Notes under the pieces: model-generated | The model's input: the letters and a program-made list of their open reading frames with translations, nothing else | Database searches by the model: none | Told to the model about the DNA's origin: nothing | DNA from: Burkholderia cepacia | GTDB taxonomy: Bacteria > Pseudomonadota > Gammaproteobacteria > Burkholderiales > Burkholderiaceae | Direction: 5' to 3' | Length of the DNA: 64,000 nt | Assembly (NCBI RefSeq): GCF_001718835.1 | Contig: NZ_CP013442.1 | Coordinates: 1 to 64,000 of the forward strand | In this document: one piece after another, positions 25,523-32,639 of the stretch | Position numbering within the stretch: the stretch's first letter is position 1 | Layout of the letters: each line of letters starts with the position of its first letter | Position numbers and translations under genes: made by a program

Positions 25523-26841
25523 AACTCTTCGACCCGCACGGATTCGGCAACTCCGCGATCTCGTATGCCGGCCTGCTCGAGAAGATCGAGATCCTGCGCT
25601 CGATGCTGCGCTGGGCGCCCAGGCTCGAGCGCGCGGACATCGAGAAGCTGCTCAACCAGGCGAACGTGCTGCGCGACGAAGTGATGCAGATGTCGCGCAA
25701 GGAACGCTTCGTCGAGGCGGCCGTGGCCACGCCGCAGACGTCCGACGCGCCCGACGACGCGACGGAACCGGCCGCGCCTGCGGCGCACCGGCGCCGGCAG
25801 GCGCTGATCGAGCGCAGCTTCGTCTTCGAGGGGATCTTCGGCGACAACCCGAAGCTGCTCGCCGCGCTCGAAATCGCCGAAAAGGCCGCACCGACCGATC
25901 TGCCCGTGCTGATCGACGGCGAGAGCGGCACTGGCAAGGAGCTGATGGCGAAAGTCATCCACGCGAACGGGGCGCGCGCCGGCCGGCCGTACATCTCGGT
26001 GAACTGCGGCGCGATTCCCGACAACCTGCTCGAATCCGAGCTGTTCGGGCATCGGCGCGGCGCTTTCACCGGCGCGTCGAACGATCGCAAGGGCAAGTTC
26101 GAGAGCGCGCACACCGGCACGATCTTCCTCGACGAAATCGGCGAGTTGCCGCTGTCGGGGCAGGTCAAGCTGCTGCGCGTGCTGGAATCGCACGAGATCC
26201 AGCGGGTCGGCTCGGACGAGCCGATTTCCGTCGATACGCGCATCGTCGCCGCCACCAACAAGAACCTGCGGCAATTGAGCGAACAGGGGCTGTTTCGCGA
26301 GGACCTGTTCTACCGCCTGAGCGTCATTCACCTGACGTTGCCGGCGCTGCGCGAGCGTCGCGACGAAATTCCGCTGCTGCTCGCCTACTTCGGCGACGAG
26401 GCGGCGGGGGCGCTCAAGCGCAGGCCCGTCAGGACGACGCCGAAGCTGCGCGACTTCCTGCTGACGTACGCGTATCCGGGCAACATCCGCGAACTGCGCA
26501 ATCTCGTCTACCGTCTGTCGTGCCTGGCCGGCGAGGTCGCGGACATCGAGCACCTGCCCGAGGACATCCGTCCGAAAGCCGCGTCGGCGGTGATTCGTGC
26601 GACGGAAGACGGTACGCCGGGCAGGCCGCTGTCGCTCAGCGACGCGAAGCGCGCCGCGAGCGACGAGGCGGAGCGCGCGTTTCTCGAACGCGGGCTGCAG
26701 GAGACCGGCGGCACCGTGGCCGAACTGGCGCGCCGTTGCGAGATGAACCGGTCGCACCTGCAGATGCTGCTCAAGAAGCACGGCATCCGTTCGAAAGCGT
26801 TTCGTCATCCGGACGGCACGACGCCCGACAAGGACGCGTGA
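25519..26841 (+). CDS. Sigma54-dependent transcriptional activator (bEBP)
   Basis: A 440-residue activator. A roughly 110-residue N-terminal region shows no receiver, GAF or PAS motif. The AAA+ domain (about 112-340) has Walker A GESGTGKE, the sigma54-contacting GAFTGA loop, Walker B FLDEIGELP and a sensor region REDLFYRLSVI. A Fis-type helix-turn-helix ends the protein (TVAELARRCEMNRSHLQMLLKKHGI). It overlaps the exporter stop by 4 bp, so it is the last gene of the exporter operon. Because a sigma54-type promoter precedes that operon, and similar promoters precede the peptide and LRAT genes, it is probably the cognate activator. Phosphorylation by the nearby kinase is a possible input. Confidence 0.92.
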   Translation: MKLFDPHGFGNSAISYAGLLEKIEILRSMLRWAPRLERADIEKLLNQANVLRDEVMQMSRKERFVEAAVATPQTSDAPDDATEPAAPAAHRRRQALIERSFVFEGIFGDNPKLLAALEIAEKAAPTDLPVLIDGESGTGKELMAKVIHANGARAGRPYISVNCGAIPDNLLESELFGHRRGAFTGASNDRKGKFESAHTGTIFLDEIGELPLSGQVKLLRVLESHEIQRVGSDEPISVDTRIVAATNKNLRQLSEQGLFREDLFYRLSVIHLTLPALRERRDEIPLLLAYFGDEAAGALKRRPVRTTPKLRDFLLTYAYPGNIRELRNLVYRLSCLAGEVADIEHLPEDIRPKAASAVIRATEDGTPGRPLSLSDAKRAASDEAERAFLERGLQETGGTVAELARRCEMNRSHLQMLLKKHGIRSKAFRHPDGTTPDKDA

Positions 26842-26866
26842 ACGCAACGCGCGCCCGCTTGCCGGT

Positions 26867-27637
26867 TCAGCGTCGCACGGCAGGATTGGCGAGCGTGTGG
26901 TCCGACGCATCGGGATCGTCGGCGCGGATCACGACGGCGGTGACGTTGTCGCGTCCGCCCTCGCGCAACGCGAGATCGACGAGCGCGTCCGTGGCGCGCG
27001 CGCAGTCGCCGCACGCGAGCGCGGCCGAGATGTCGGCTTCGTCCATCTCGTTGCTCAGGCCGTCGCTGCACAGCAGGAACATGTCGCCGTCGCGCACGTC
27101 GATGCGTCGCTCGTCGAGATGCAGCCGCTCGGCGGCGCCGACGGCGCGCGTGATCAGGTGCTGTGAAGGATGATGGCGCGCCTGCTGCGCGCTCAGGTGG
27201 CCCTGCGCCTGCAGTTCCGCGACGTGGCTGTGATCGAGCGTGAGCTGCGTCAGGTGCGCGTCGCGGTACAGGTAGATCCGGCTGTCGCCGGCCCAGAGCC
27301 AGCCGCATTGACGGCCGCTCGCGAGCAGCACCGCCACCGTGCTGCCGATCATGCGTACGCCGCGCTGGGCCGCCGATTCGCGCAAGCGAGCGTTGACGGT
27401 ATCGAGCGCGGCGCGCGCGGCGTCGATGAAGTCCGCCAGCGTGACCGGGGCGGCCAGCTGTTCCAGCGCACGCACGATGGTCCGGCTCGCGAGGTCGCCG
27501 GCCGAATGGCCGCCCATGCCGTCCGCAACGGCCCACAGGCCACGCTGCGGCAACGCGAGGCAGTCGTCTTCGTTGATCTCGCGAACCCGGCCAACGTCAG
27601 TGCGTGAAGCCGAAGTCCATTGCAGTTCTGCGCTCAC
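26867..27637 (-). CDS. PP2C-family Ser/Thr protein phosphatase
   Basis: A 256-residue phosphatase. The metal-binding motifs are all visible: RVREINEDDCLAL, LWAVADGMGGHSAGDLAS, GSTVAVLL, WLWAGDSRIYLYR, LLCSDGLSNEM and GGRDNVTAVVI, spanning most of the protein. It is the bacterial PppA/Stp type that reverses Hanks-kinase phosphorylation and is the natural partner of the kinase at 30072. It lies 34 bp after the stop of the leader peptide gene 27672-27956 on the same strand. It should therefore be cotranscribed from the sigma54 promoter at 28004-28019. It converges with the activator gene (25-bp gap). Confidence 0.92.
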   Translation of the reverse strand: MSAELQWTSASRTDVGRVREINEDDCLALPQRGLWAVADGMGGHSAGDLASRTIVRALEQLAAPVTLADFIDAARAALDTVNARLRESAAQRGVRMIGSTVAVLLASGRQCGWLWAGDSRIYLYRDAHLTQLTLDHSHVAELQAQGHLSAQQARHHPSQHLITRAVGAAERLHLDERRIDVRDGDMFLLCSDGLSNEMDEADISAALACGDCARATDALVDLALREGGRDNVTAVVIRADDPDASDHTLANPAVRR

Positions 27638-27671
27638 GGCGCGCCATTCCTTTCATTAGCGTGAACAGCCA

Positions 27672-27956
27672 CTAGGCGAGCCGGTTCCTGCCGTCCGCGC
27701 CGACGCCGACCACGATGTTCGCGCCGGCCGCCGAGTTCGTGACGTCGATGTTCTGGATCTGGTTGAGAACCTGGTTCGCGTAGAACGTGTTGTACGTCTG
27801 ATAGAGATTGACGACGGGCCCGAACGCCGGAGCCGGCGGCGCGTAGGGCTGGATCCAGCCGAATACCCACGGCGCGCCGGCGCCGCGGATGAACGACATC
27901 GTCTTGCGGTCGATGTCGCGCTGCATGTGAAGGTCGGTAATCGCGAGCGAGGTCAT
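27672..27956 (-). CDS. Candidate exported peptide 1 with conserved GG/GA-type leader
   Basis: A 94-residue ORF with no recognised family. Residues 1-26 fit the leader shared by three genes here: L4, I6, D8, L9, D14, I15, D16, R17, M20, I23, G25 and A26 (pattern M-x2-L-x-I-x-D-L-x4-[DE]-[LI]-[DS]-R-x2-M-x2-[IV]-x-G-[GA]). The 68-residue core begins GAPWVFGWIQPYAPP. It is rich in Pro and aromatic residues at first, then in Asn, Gln, Gly and Val. There is no Cys, so disulfides or lanthionines are impossible. GGAG lies 7 bp before the ATG. A near-perfect sigma54 promoter is 48 bp upstream. It is a likely substrate of the C39 exporter. Confidence 0.75.
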   Translation of the reverse strand: MTSLAITDLHMQRDIDRKTMSFIRGAGAPWVFGWIQPYAPPAPAFGPVVNLYQTYNTFYANQVLNQIQNIDVTNSAAGANIVVGVGADGRNRLA

Positions 27957-28003
27957 GATGCGTCTCCGAATGGGGGCTGGCCGACGGACCGGTACCCGAT
28001 ACG

Positions 28004-28019
28004 TGCAAACCTCGTGCCA
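28004..28019 (-). promoter_or_regulatory. Sigma54-type promoter for peptide 1 / PP2C
   Basis: On the minus strand: TGGCACGAGGTTTGCA, a full match to TGGCACG-N4-TTGCA. The -12 GC is about 49 bp before the peptide-1 ATG. Strongest sigma54 match in the window. Confidence 0.82.
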
Positions 28020-28353
28020 TGCATGACGCAACCCGCATGCGCTGCCCGGGCGCGTGCGTCGATCCGGCGAGCGCCGCACGCGGCAAGGCACCGCGTGATC
28101 GACACGCGCTGCTTGCATGCTAGTGCGTCGCGGCCCGGTCCTGCAATGGTCGTGCGCAGGCCAACAGTTGCGCGCGCCGACGTCGCCGCGAAACCGACAC
28201 CTGCGCCGGCGGACGCGGACGGCTGTCCGGCGCGCCAACTGGTGCGGTCGCACCAACGAAATCCCCGTCGAATGGTTGGCCGCGCGACGACAGCGCGGCG
28301 CCCGGCGCGCCGCGCGTTTCCCGTCACGCCTGGCGCGACGGGCTCCGGATGAC

Positions 28354-28369
28354 TGGCACGCCTGATGCA
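28354..28369 (+). promoter_or_regulatory. Sigma54-type promoter for LRAT-like gene
   Basis: TGGCACGCCTGATGCA, GG-N10-GC spacing correct, 68 bp before the LRAT-like ATG. The -12 box ATGCA matches the variant seen at 16685. Confidence 0.75.
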
Positions 28370-28436
28370 GGTTAGTTGGCAACCGGCTAACCCTTCGGCA
28401 ACACGGGCGGCCGCCAACCCGCAGATGGAGCCAGTC

Positions 28437-28958
28437 ATGGAACGCGACCTTCAACCAGTGAACAGCGCAGTGTCCCGCACGGCCGCTGGTGCTGCTCAAG
28501 GGATCGTGCACGCGGCACTGCCGATCGGCGCGCACCTGGTTTCCGATCGCGCCGGCTACAGCCATCACGGCATCCATGTCGGCGGCGGGCGCGTCGTCCA
28601 CTACGCGGGGCTTTGCGCGTCGCTGCATCGCGGCCCGATCGAGGAAGTCACGCTCGAACGTTTCGCCGCCGGTCACGCGGTGCGCATCGTGCCGCATCCG
28701 CACGCGGCCTACGCGGGGCATGCCGCGGTGCTGCGCGCGCGCTCCCGCCTTGGCGAAAACCACTACCGCCTGCTGACGAATAACTGCGAGCACTTCTGCA
28801 CGTGGTGCGTGGAAGGCACGGGCCACAGCGAGCAGGTTCGCACGTGCGTCATGCATCCGCGCACGGCGCTTCGATTCGCGCTGTCCTTCTGCCGCGCGGT
28901 GATCGTGGCGCGGCGGGCAGGCGGACGGTGTGCGGCGGCCGCGATTGCAGCCGCATGA
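28437..28958 (+). CDS. LRAT-like (NlpC/P60 superfamily) domain protein
   Basis: A 173-residue protein with a lecithin-retinol-acyltransferase-like fold signature. The first box SHHGIHVGGGRVVHYAG (about residues 41-57) carries the conserved His. The second box NNCEHFCTWC (about 114-123) carries the catalytic Cys in NCEHF. A hydrophobic C-terminus (about 140-173) could be membrane-associated. In bacteria such thiol enzymes act as acyltransferases, phospholipases or amidases; a role modifying the exported peptides or the envelope is only a guess. The ATG at 28437 has GGAG 6 bp upstream. Its own sigma54-type promoter places it in the exporter regulon. Confidence 0.82.
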   Translation: MERDLQPVNSAVSRTAAGAAQGIVHAALPIGAHLVSDRAGYSHHGIHVGGGRVVHYAGLCASLHRGPIEEVTLERFAAGHAVRIVPHPHAAYAGHAAVLRARSRLGENHYRLLTNNCEHFCTWCVEGTGHSEQVRTCVMHPRTALRFALSFCRAVIVARRAGGRCAAAAIAAA

Positions 28959-29000
28959 GTGACGTCCCGACGCGTTCGACATCGCCACCAGGGGGGTGAA

Positions 29001-29234
29001 ATGAACGGAACCGGATCATCCCTGCGCATGCAGGTCGACAAGTGGCTCGCGCCGAGCGCGTTCGTGCCGGCACGCGTCGTGCGTTTCAGCCGCATGGCTG
29101 CGCAACGGCGTCGCTATGTCTGCGTCGAGGCCGCGCATCCGGCCGGCACGATCGCGATCTTCTTCTTTCGTCACGACGACGGCTCATGGTGCGTGTTCCC
29201 GCCGGCCGACCGGCGGCTCGCGATGACGATGTGA
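29001..29234 (+). CDS. Small hypothetical protein
   Basis: A 77-residue basic protein without a recognised domain. It begins at ATG 29001 behind a strong GGGGGG-tgaa ribosome site; the longer frame from 28959 overlaps the LRAT stop and lacks such a site. It contains MQVDKWLAPSAFVPARVVRF, then YVCVEAAHP and AGTIAIFFFRHDDGSWCVFPP. This looks like a small beta-sheet fold, possibly an accessory or immunity-type protein. It follows the LRAT gene by 42 bp and is probably in the same sigma54 transcript. No function inferred. Confidence 0.6.
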   Translation: MNGTGSSLRMQVDKWLAPSAFVPARVVRFSRMAAQRRRYVCVEAAHPAGTIAIFFFRHDDGSWCVFPPADRRLAMTM

Positions 29235-29273
29235 GCGGCCCGACCGTGCGCGCCGAGCCCAGGGGGTTGTCGA

Positions 29274-29492
29274 TCAACGCAACAGCGTCGGACGCGCGCG
29301 GGATGGTACTGCGTCGGCCGCCGGCGCACGCGTCGAGGCAGCGTCTTGTGCGTCGGTGTGAAGAAACGGGAAAGTCCGCGGCGCGAGCATCGTCTGATGC
29401 GCGCGGACCATCGCGCCGCCCGTGATGGCGGCCATCGCCTGCCGGTCGAGGTCGACGCTTTCGGGAAGATCGTTGATGACGAGTACGCCCAT
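29274..29492 (-). CDS. Candidate exported peptide 2 with conserved GG leader
   Basis: A 72-residue ORF. The leader of exactly 26 residues matches the shared pattern (L4, I6, D8, L9, D14, L15, D16, R17, M20, I23) and ends in G25-G26 before AMVRAHQTM. The 46-residue core is Ala/Arg/Pro/Thr-rich, with no Cys. GGAG lies 8 bp before ATG 29492. Only a degenerate sigma54 match precedes it (29538-29553, CGGCACATCGCATGAT; -12 is ATGA rather than TTGC), at nearly the same distance as in peptide 1. The convergent small gene ends 39 bp away. The core resembles low-complexity high-GC coding, so the mature part may have drifted. Confidence 0.68.
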   Translation of the reverse strand: MGVLVINDLPESVDLDRQAMAAITGGAMVRAHQTMLAPRTFPFLHTDAQDAASTRAPAADAVPSRARPTLLR

Positions 29493-29610
29493 GGTTGGCT
29501 CCGCGAAATCGGATGGGGGGAAGGGCAGCCGCGCGGCATCATGCGATGTGCCGGCGTGCCGGGTTTCTGTCCAGTATAGGTTTCGCCGCACAGGAGCGCG
29601 CACTCTGCCC

Positions 29611-29897
29611 TAGGGTCTGTTTACATACGGAACGCGCATGCGTTGCCACGAGAACGGCCGCTCGCGAGGCGCGCGACGCCGCGAATACTGACGTATTCGC
29701 AAGGAGCGCAACGCGGCGAGCGGCCGTTCTCGTGGCAACCCCTAATTAAAAAATTCATTCCAGGGGAATGCCCGAAATCGCCCGCATGGCGGCGTCGCGC
29801 GTCGCTTGTTTGGCTCGGCCAAACGGCGCTCCTTCCTCCTTGCCCTGCGGGCGATTTCGGGCATTCGCATGTACGTTCCGTATGTAAACAGACCCTA
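29611..29897. repeat. MITE/REP-like element with 24-bp terminal inverted repeats and two long hairpins
   Basis: The ends begin TAGGGTCTGTTTACATACGG at 29611 and repeat inverted, ending at 29897; the perfect arms are 24 bp. Inside is hairpin 1 (arms 29642-29665 and 29716-29739, 24 bp, with a further gcgaatac/gtattcgc stem at 29681-29700). Hairpin 2 has arms 29766-29786 and 29846-29866, 21 bp, mirroring GAATGCCCGAAATCGCCCGCA. No transposase is present. A single-ended copy is at 15309-15349. It looks like a non-autonomous element; the two hairpins could also act as a terminator or RNA structure. Confidence 0.82.
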
Positions 29898-29910
29898 GTC
29901 CCGGCACTGA

Positions 29911-29939
29911 TTGCACAGGGCATTGGCGCAGACTAGTAT
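29911..29939 (+). promoter_or_regulatory. Possible sigma70-type promoter for the kinase
   Basis: TTGCAC at 29911-29916 and TAGTAT at 29934-29939 with 17-bp spacing, about 130 bp before the kinase ATG and just outside the repeat. Moderate match; no sigma54 spacing found here. Confidence 0.4.
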
Positions 29940-30071
29940 GATTTGTTAGACATCCTGTCGGAAGGCCGGCGGCCGGTGCGGCGCGCAGCCGAATTCGTCT
30001 GACGATGGCGTGGTGGCGCCGCGAGGCGCCGAAGCGGGTCGGCAAGCTGAAGCTGAGTAGACGGCATACGA

Positions 30072-32159
30072 ATGATGAGCTTTACGCAGCTGATTCAAAC
30101 CTTCCAGAGCGGGGCGCTGTCGCGGGACGCGTTCTTCTCGGAGATCGACCGGGTGCTGGCGACCGACCAGGTCGATTGCGCGCAGCTGCGCGAAGTGCTC
30201 GACCAGACGCAAACCACGCAGCCGCTGTCGGACGAGATCTACGCGGAAGTGCTGACGCGCATCGAACGGTGTCGCGACAAGACGGCATCCGCCGGCGACG
30301 CAACCCGGGTCCAGGAGAGCCCGCTTCACGCGGAGGTTCGTCCGGGTACCCCGCCCGGGCCGTCGAGCGGCGCAACGTTCGTCGACGGCGAGCGCGTGAA
30401 AGGCATCGGCGATACGCTGAACGGGCGCTTCGTGCTGGAGGAGTGCCTCGGTGTCGGCGGGATGGGCACCGTGTACAAGGCGCTCGACCTCCGCAAGCTG
30501 GAGGCGTCGGATCGCAAGCCGCACATCGCGATCAAGGTGCTCAACGTGCAGTTTCGCGGCCAGCCGACGTCGCTGATCGCGCTTCAGCGTGAAGCCCGCA
30601 AGGCGCAGACGCTCGCCCATCGCAACATCGTCACCGTCTACGACTTCGATCGGGACGGCCCGCTCGTCTACCTCACGATGGAGTATCTGTCGGGCAAGCC
30701 GCTCAGCAAGGTGCTGCGTGCGCCGGGCTTTGCGGGCATGCCGCTCGATGCCGCATTGCCGATCATCGCCGGGATGGGGCAGGCGCTGGCGTATGCGCAC
30801 GAACGCGGCTTCGTCCATTGCGATTTCAAGCCCGCCAATGTGTTCCTCACCGACCGGGGCGAAGTGAAGGTGATCGACTTCGGGATTGCCCGCGCGTTCC
30901 AGCGGCGCGACGAGGACCCCGACGTGACCGTGTTCGACCCGGCGAGCCTCGGCGGCATCACGCCGGCCTATGCGAGCCCGGAGATGTTCGAGCATCTCGA
31001 ACCGGACCCGCGCGACGACGTCTACGCGCTCGCGTGCGTCACCTACGAATTGCTGACCGGACGCCATCCGTTCGATCGGCTGTCGGCCACCCAGGCGCGT
31101 CATGACCACTTGCGGCCCGCGCGCCCGCCCGGCCTCGATCGCACGCAATGGCGAACCTTGAGCGCCGCGTTGTCGTTCGACCGTGCGACGCGCACGCCCG
31201 GCGTCACCCCGTTCCTGGAGGGCATGGGCGTGTTCAAGCGCCGTACGCCGGCATCGGGCGCGCGCGTCGGGGTGGCCGTGGGCGCTTGCGCGCTGGCGGC
31301 GATCGCCGCGCTCTGGTACGGCTACCACGCGCTTTCGCGCAGCGGCGAAAGGCATGCCGCAGCGGACACGCTCGCGCAGGCGCCTGCAAACGGAGGGAAT
31401 GCCGCGAAGACGGGCGCCGGAGCCGGCAGCGCGCCCGCGGCCGCCGTCCCTGCCGCTGCCAGCGCGCCGTCGCCGCCGCCGGCGATTTCGCTGGCGTCCG
31501 TGATGGCTGTGCTGGCGCGCATCCCGTGTTCGGCGCTGGATGCCTCCGTGCAGGATCACGTGCTGCAGGTGCGGGGGTATGTGGAATCCGGTGTCGGTGT
31601 CGCGCGGGTGCGCACTGCGCTCGGCGGCATGCCGGGCGGGCAGGCGGCGAATCTCGACGTGCGTCCGATCGATGCCCACAATTGCGAGGTCGTGACCGCG
31701 CTCGCGCCGTACTGGCGATCGAATCGGGCGTCGCCGCACACCGCGTCGATCCGCACGCGCGCGCCCGATGCGCGTCTCACGGAAGGCAACCCGCTGGTCA
31801 TCGACATCACGACACCCGGTTACGACTCGTACGTGAACGTCGACTATTACGTGCTGAACGGGAGCGTCGTGCATCTCGTGCCGAGCAGCCACGCACGCGA
31901 TAACCAGGCGCCGCCGAATTACTCCGCCACGATCGGCAGCATGGGCGACTGGGTGATCGGCAAGCCTTTCGGGACCGAGCTGATCGTGCTCCTCGTCACG
32001 CCGGCGCCGTTGTTCGACGGGATGCGCCCGCCCTCCGAGCCGCGCGCCGCCTATCTCGCGGCAATCGATCGACAGTTGAAGCAGTTCGAGGCTAAATACG
32101 GCGCGGGGCGCATCGCCGCCGATTTCGTCCAGATCACGACGCACGCGAGCGGCAACTGA
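30072..32159 (+). CDS. Hanks-type Ser/Thr protein kinase with membrane helix and C-terminal DUF4384-like region
   Basis: A 695-residue protein. An about 100-residue N-terminal region precedes the kinase domain (about 115-385). That domain has the Gly loop LGVGGMGTVY, Lys in HIAIKVL, the catalytic loop HCDFKPANV (the usual HRD Arg is Cys; Asp, Lys and Asn are kept), the VIDFGIA metal loop and an APE-like YASPEM. One membrane helix (about 396-416, ALAAIAALWYGYHAL) is followed by an Ala/Pro linker. The periplasmic C-terminus has a DUF4384-like part (NPLVIDITTPGYDSYVNVDYYVLNGSVVHLVP). The non-RD loop suggests activation not needing loop phosphorylation. Partner of the PP2C enzyme and likely source of the pThr that the FHA protein reads. 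Confidence 0.9.
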   Translation: MMSFTQLIQTFQSGALSRDAFFSEIDRVLATDQVDCAQLREVLDQTQTTQPLSDEIYAEVLTRIERCRDKTASAGDATRVQESPLHAEVRPGTPPGPSSGATFVDGERVKGIGDTLNGRFVLEECLGVGGMGTVYKALDLRKLEASDRKPHIAIKVLNVQFRGQPTSLIALQREARKAQTLAHRNIVTVYDFDRDGPLVYLTMEYLSGKPLSKVLRAPGFAGMPLDAALPIIAGMGQALAYAHERGFVHCDFKPANVFLTDRGEVKVIDFGIARAFQRRDEDPDVTVFDPASLGGITPAYASPEMFEHLEPDPRDDVYALACVTYELLTGRHPFDRLSATQARHDHLRPARPPGLDRTQWRTLSAALSFDRATRTPGVTPFLEGMGVFKRRTPASGARVGVAVGACALAAIAALWYGYHALSRSGERHAAADTLAQAPANGGNAAKTGAGAGSAPAAAVPAAASAPSPPPAISLASVMAVLARIPCSALDASVQDHVLQVRGYVESGVGVARVRTALGGMPGGQAANLDVRPIDAHNCEVVTALAPYWRSNRASPHTASIRTRAPDARLTEGNPLVIDITTPGYDSYVNVDYYVLNGSVVHLVPSSHARDNQAPPNYSATIGSMGDWVIGKPFGTELIVLLVTPAPLFDGMRPPSEPRAAYLAAIDRQLKQFEAKYGAGRIAADFVQITTHASGN

Positions 32160-32180
32160 TCGGGCGGATTCATCCGTATA

Positions 32181-32639
32181 TCAACGGCCTACCGACTCCG
32201 CCGCCTTGTGAATGGCCTTGCGGATGCGGGGAAACGTGCCGCACCGGCATGCGATGTTCTTCATCGCCTCGTCGATCTGGCGGTCGTCGGGGCGCGGGCA
32301 GCGCATGAGCAGGGCCGTGGCGGCGACCAGCTGGGCGCTCTGGCAATAACCGCATTGCACGACGTCGACGGCGAGCCACGCGTCCTTCAGCGCCCGCGCT
32401 TCAGCGCTGTCGAGTCCTTCGACGGTCGTGATGCGCGCGCCGTTCAGCGTGCCGACCGGGATCTGGCAGGCCGGCACGGCCTGATCGTTCAGCAGCACCG
32501 TGCAGGCGCCGCAGATCCCGACGCCGCAGCCGAACTTCGTGCCGGTCAGCTTCCGTTCGCACCGAATCACCCAGAGCAGCGGGGTGTCGGGTTCGGAATC
32601 GACGTGAGCGGTCTCCCCGTTGATACGGACTGACACCAT
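32181..32639 (-). CDS. [2Fe-2S] small subunit of a molybdenum hydroxylase (isoquinoline 1-oxidoreductase alpha type)
   Basis: A 152-residue protein with two [2Fe-2S] domains. The first cluster is ligated by GCGVGICGACTVLL (about 40-53) plus an upstream/downstream Cys. The second is helical, with QCGYCQSAQ (about 98-106) and ACRCGTFPRI (about 130-139). It transfers electrons from the Mo-cofactor subunit. ATG 32639 has AGGAG 7 bp upstream. The larger subunit frame reads on into this gene by 73 bp, so the two are translationally linked. An alternative name is the small subunit of nicotinate or aldehyde dehydrogenases of the xanthine-oxidase family. Confidence 0.9.
   Translation of the reverse strand: MVSVRINGETAHVDSEPDTPLLWVIRCERKLTGTKFGCGVGICGACTVLLNDQAVPACQIPVGTLNGARITTVEGLDSAEARALKDAWLAVDVVQCGYCQSAQLVAATALLMRCPRPDDRQIDEAMKNIACRCGTFPRIRKAIHKAAESVGR

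Larger units (their letters stand above)
27957..28436. other. 480-bp intergenic region between peptide 1 and LRAT gene
   Basis: Divergent control region. It contains two outward-facing sigma54-type promoters (28004-28019 leftward, 28354-28369 rightward). A weaker leftward match (GCGCACGACCATTGCA, 28142-28157) lacks the GG of the -24 element. No credible gene is seen. The roughly 330 bp between the promoters could hold shared activator sites, but I cannot point to a convincing repeat. Confidence 0.6.
29493..30071. other. 579-bp intergenic region before the kinase
   Basis: Contains, in order, the degenerate sigma54 match for peptide 2 (29538-29553), the 287-bp inverted-repeat element (29611-29897) and a sigma70-like promoter (29911-29939). 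No protein gene is credible here; the small open frames arise from the repeat. Confidence 0.7.

Noticed and set aside
28142..28157. Second leftward sigma54-like site upstream of peptide 1
   Set aside because: The -24 element reads GCGCACG, lacking the essential GG; the full-consensus site at 28004 is closer and better.
29900..29915. CCGGCACTGATTGCA before the kinase as a sigma54 promoter
   Set aside because: GG and GC are separated by 8 rather than 10 bases, which sigma54 does not tolerate.
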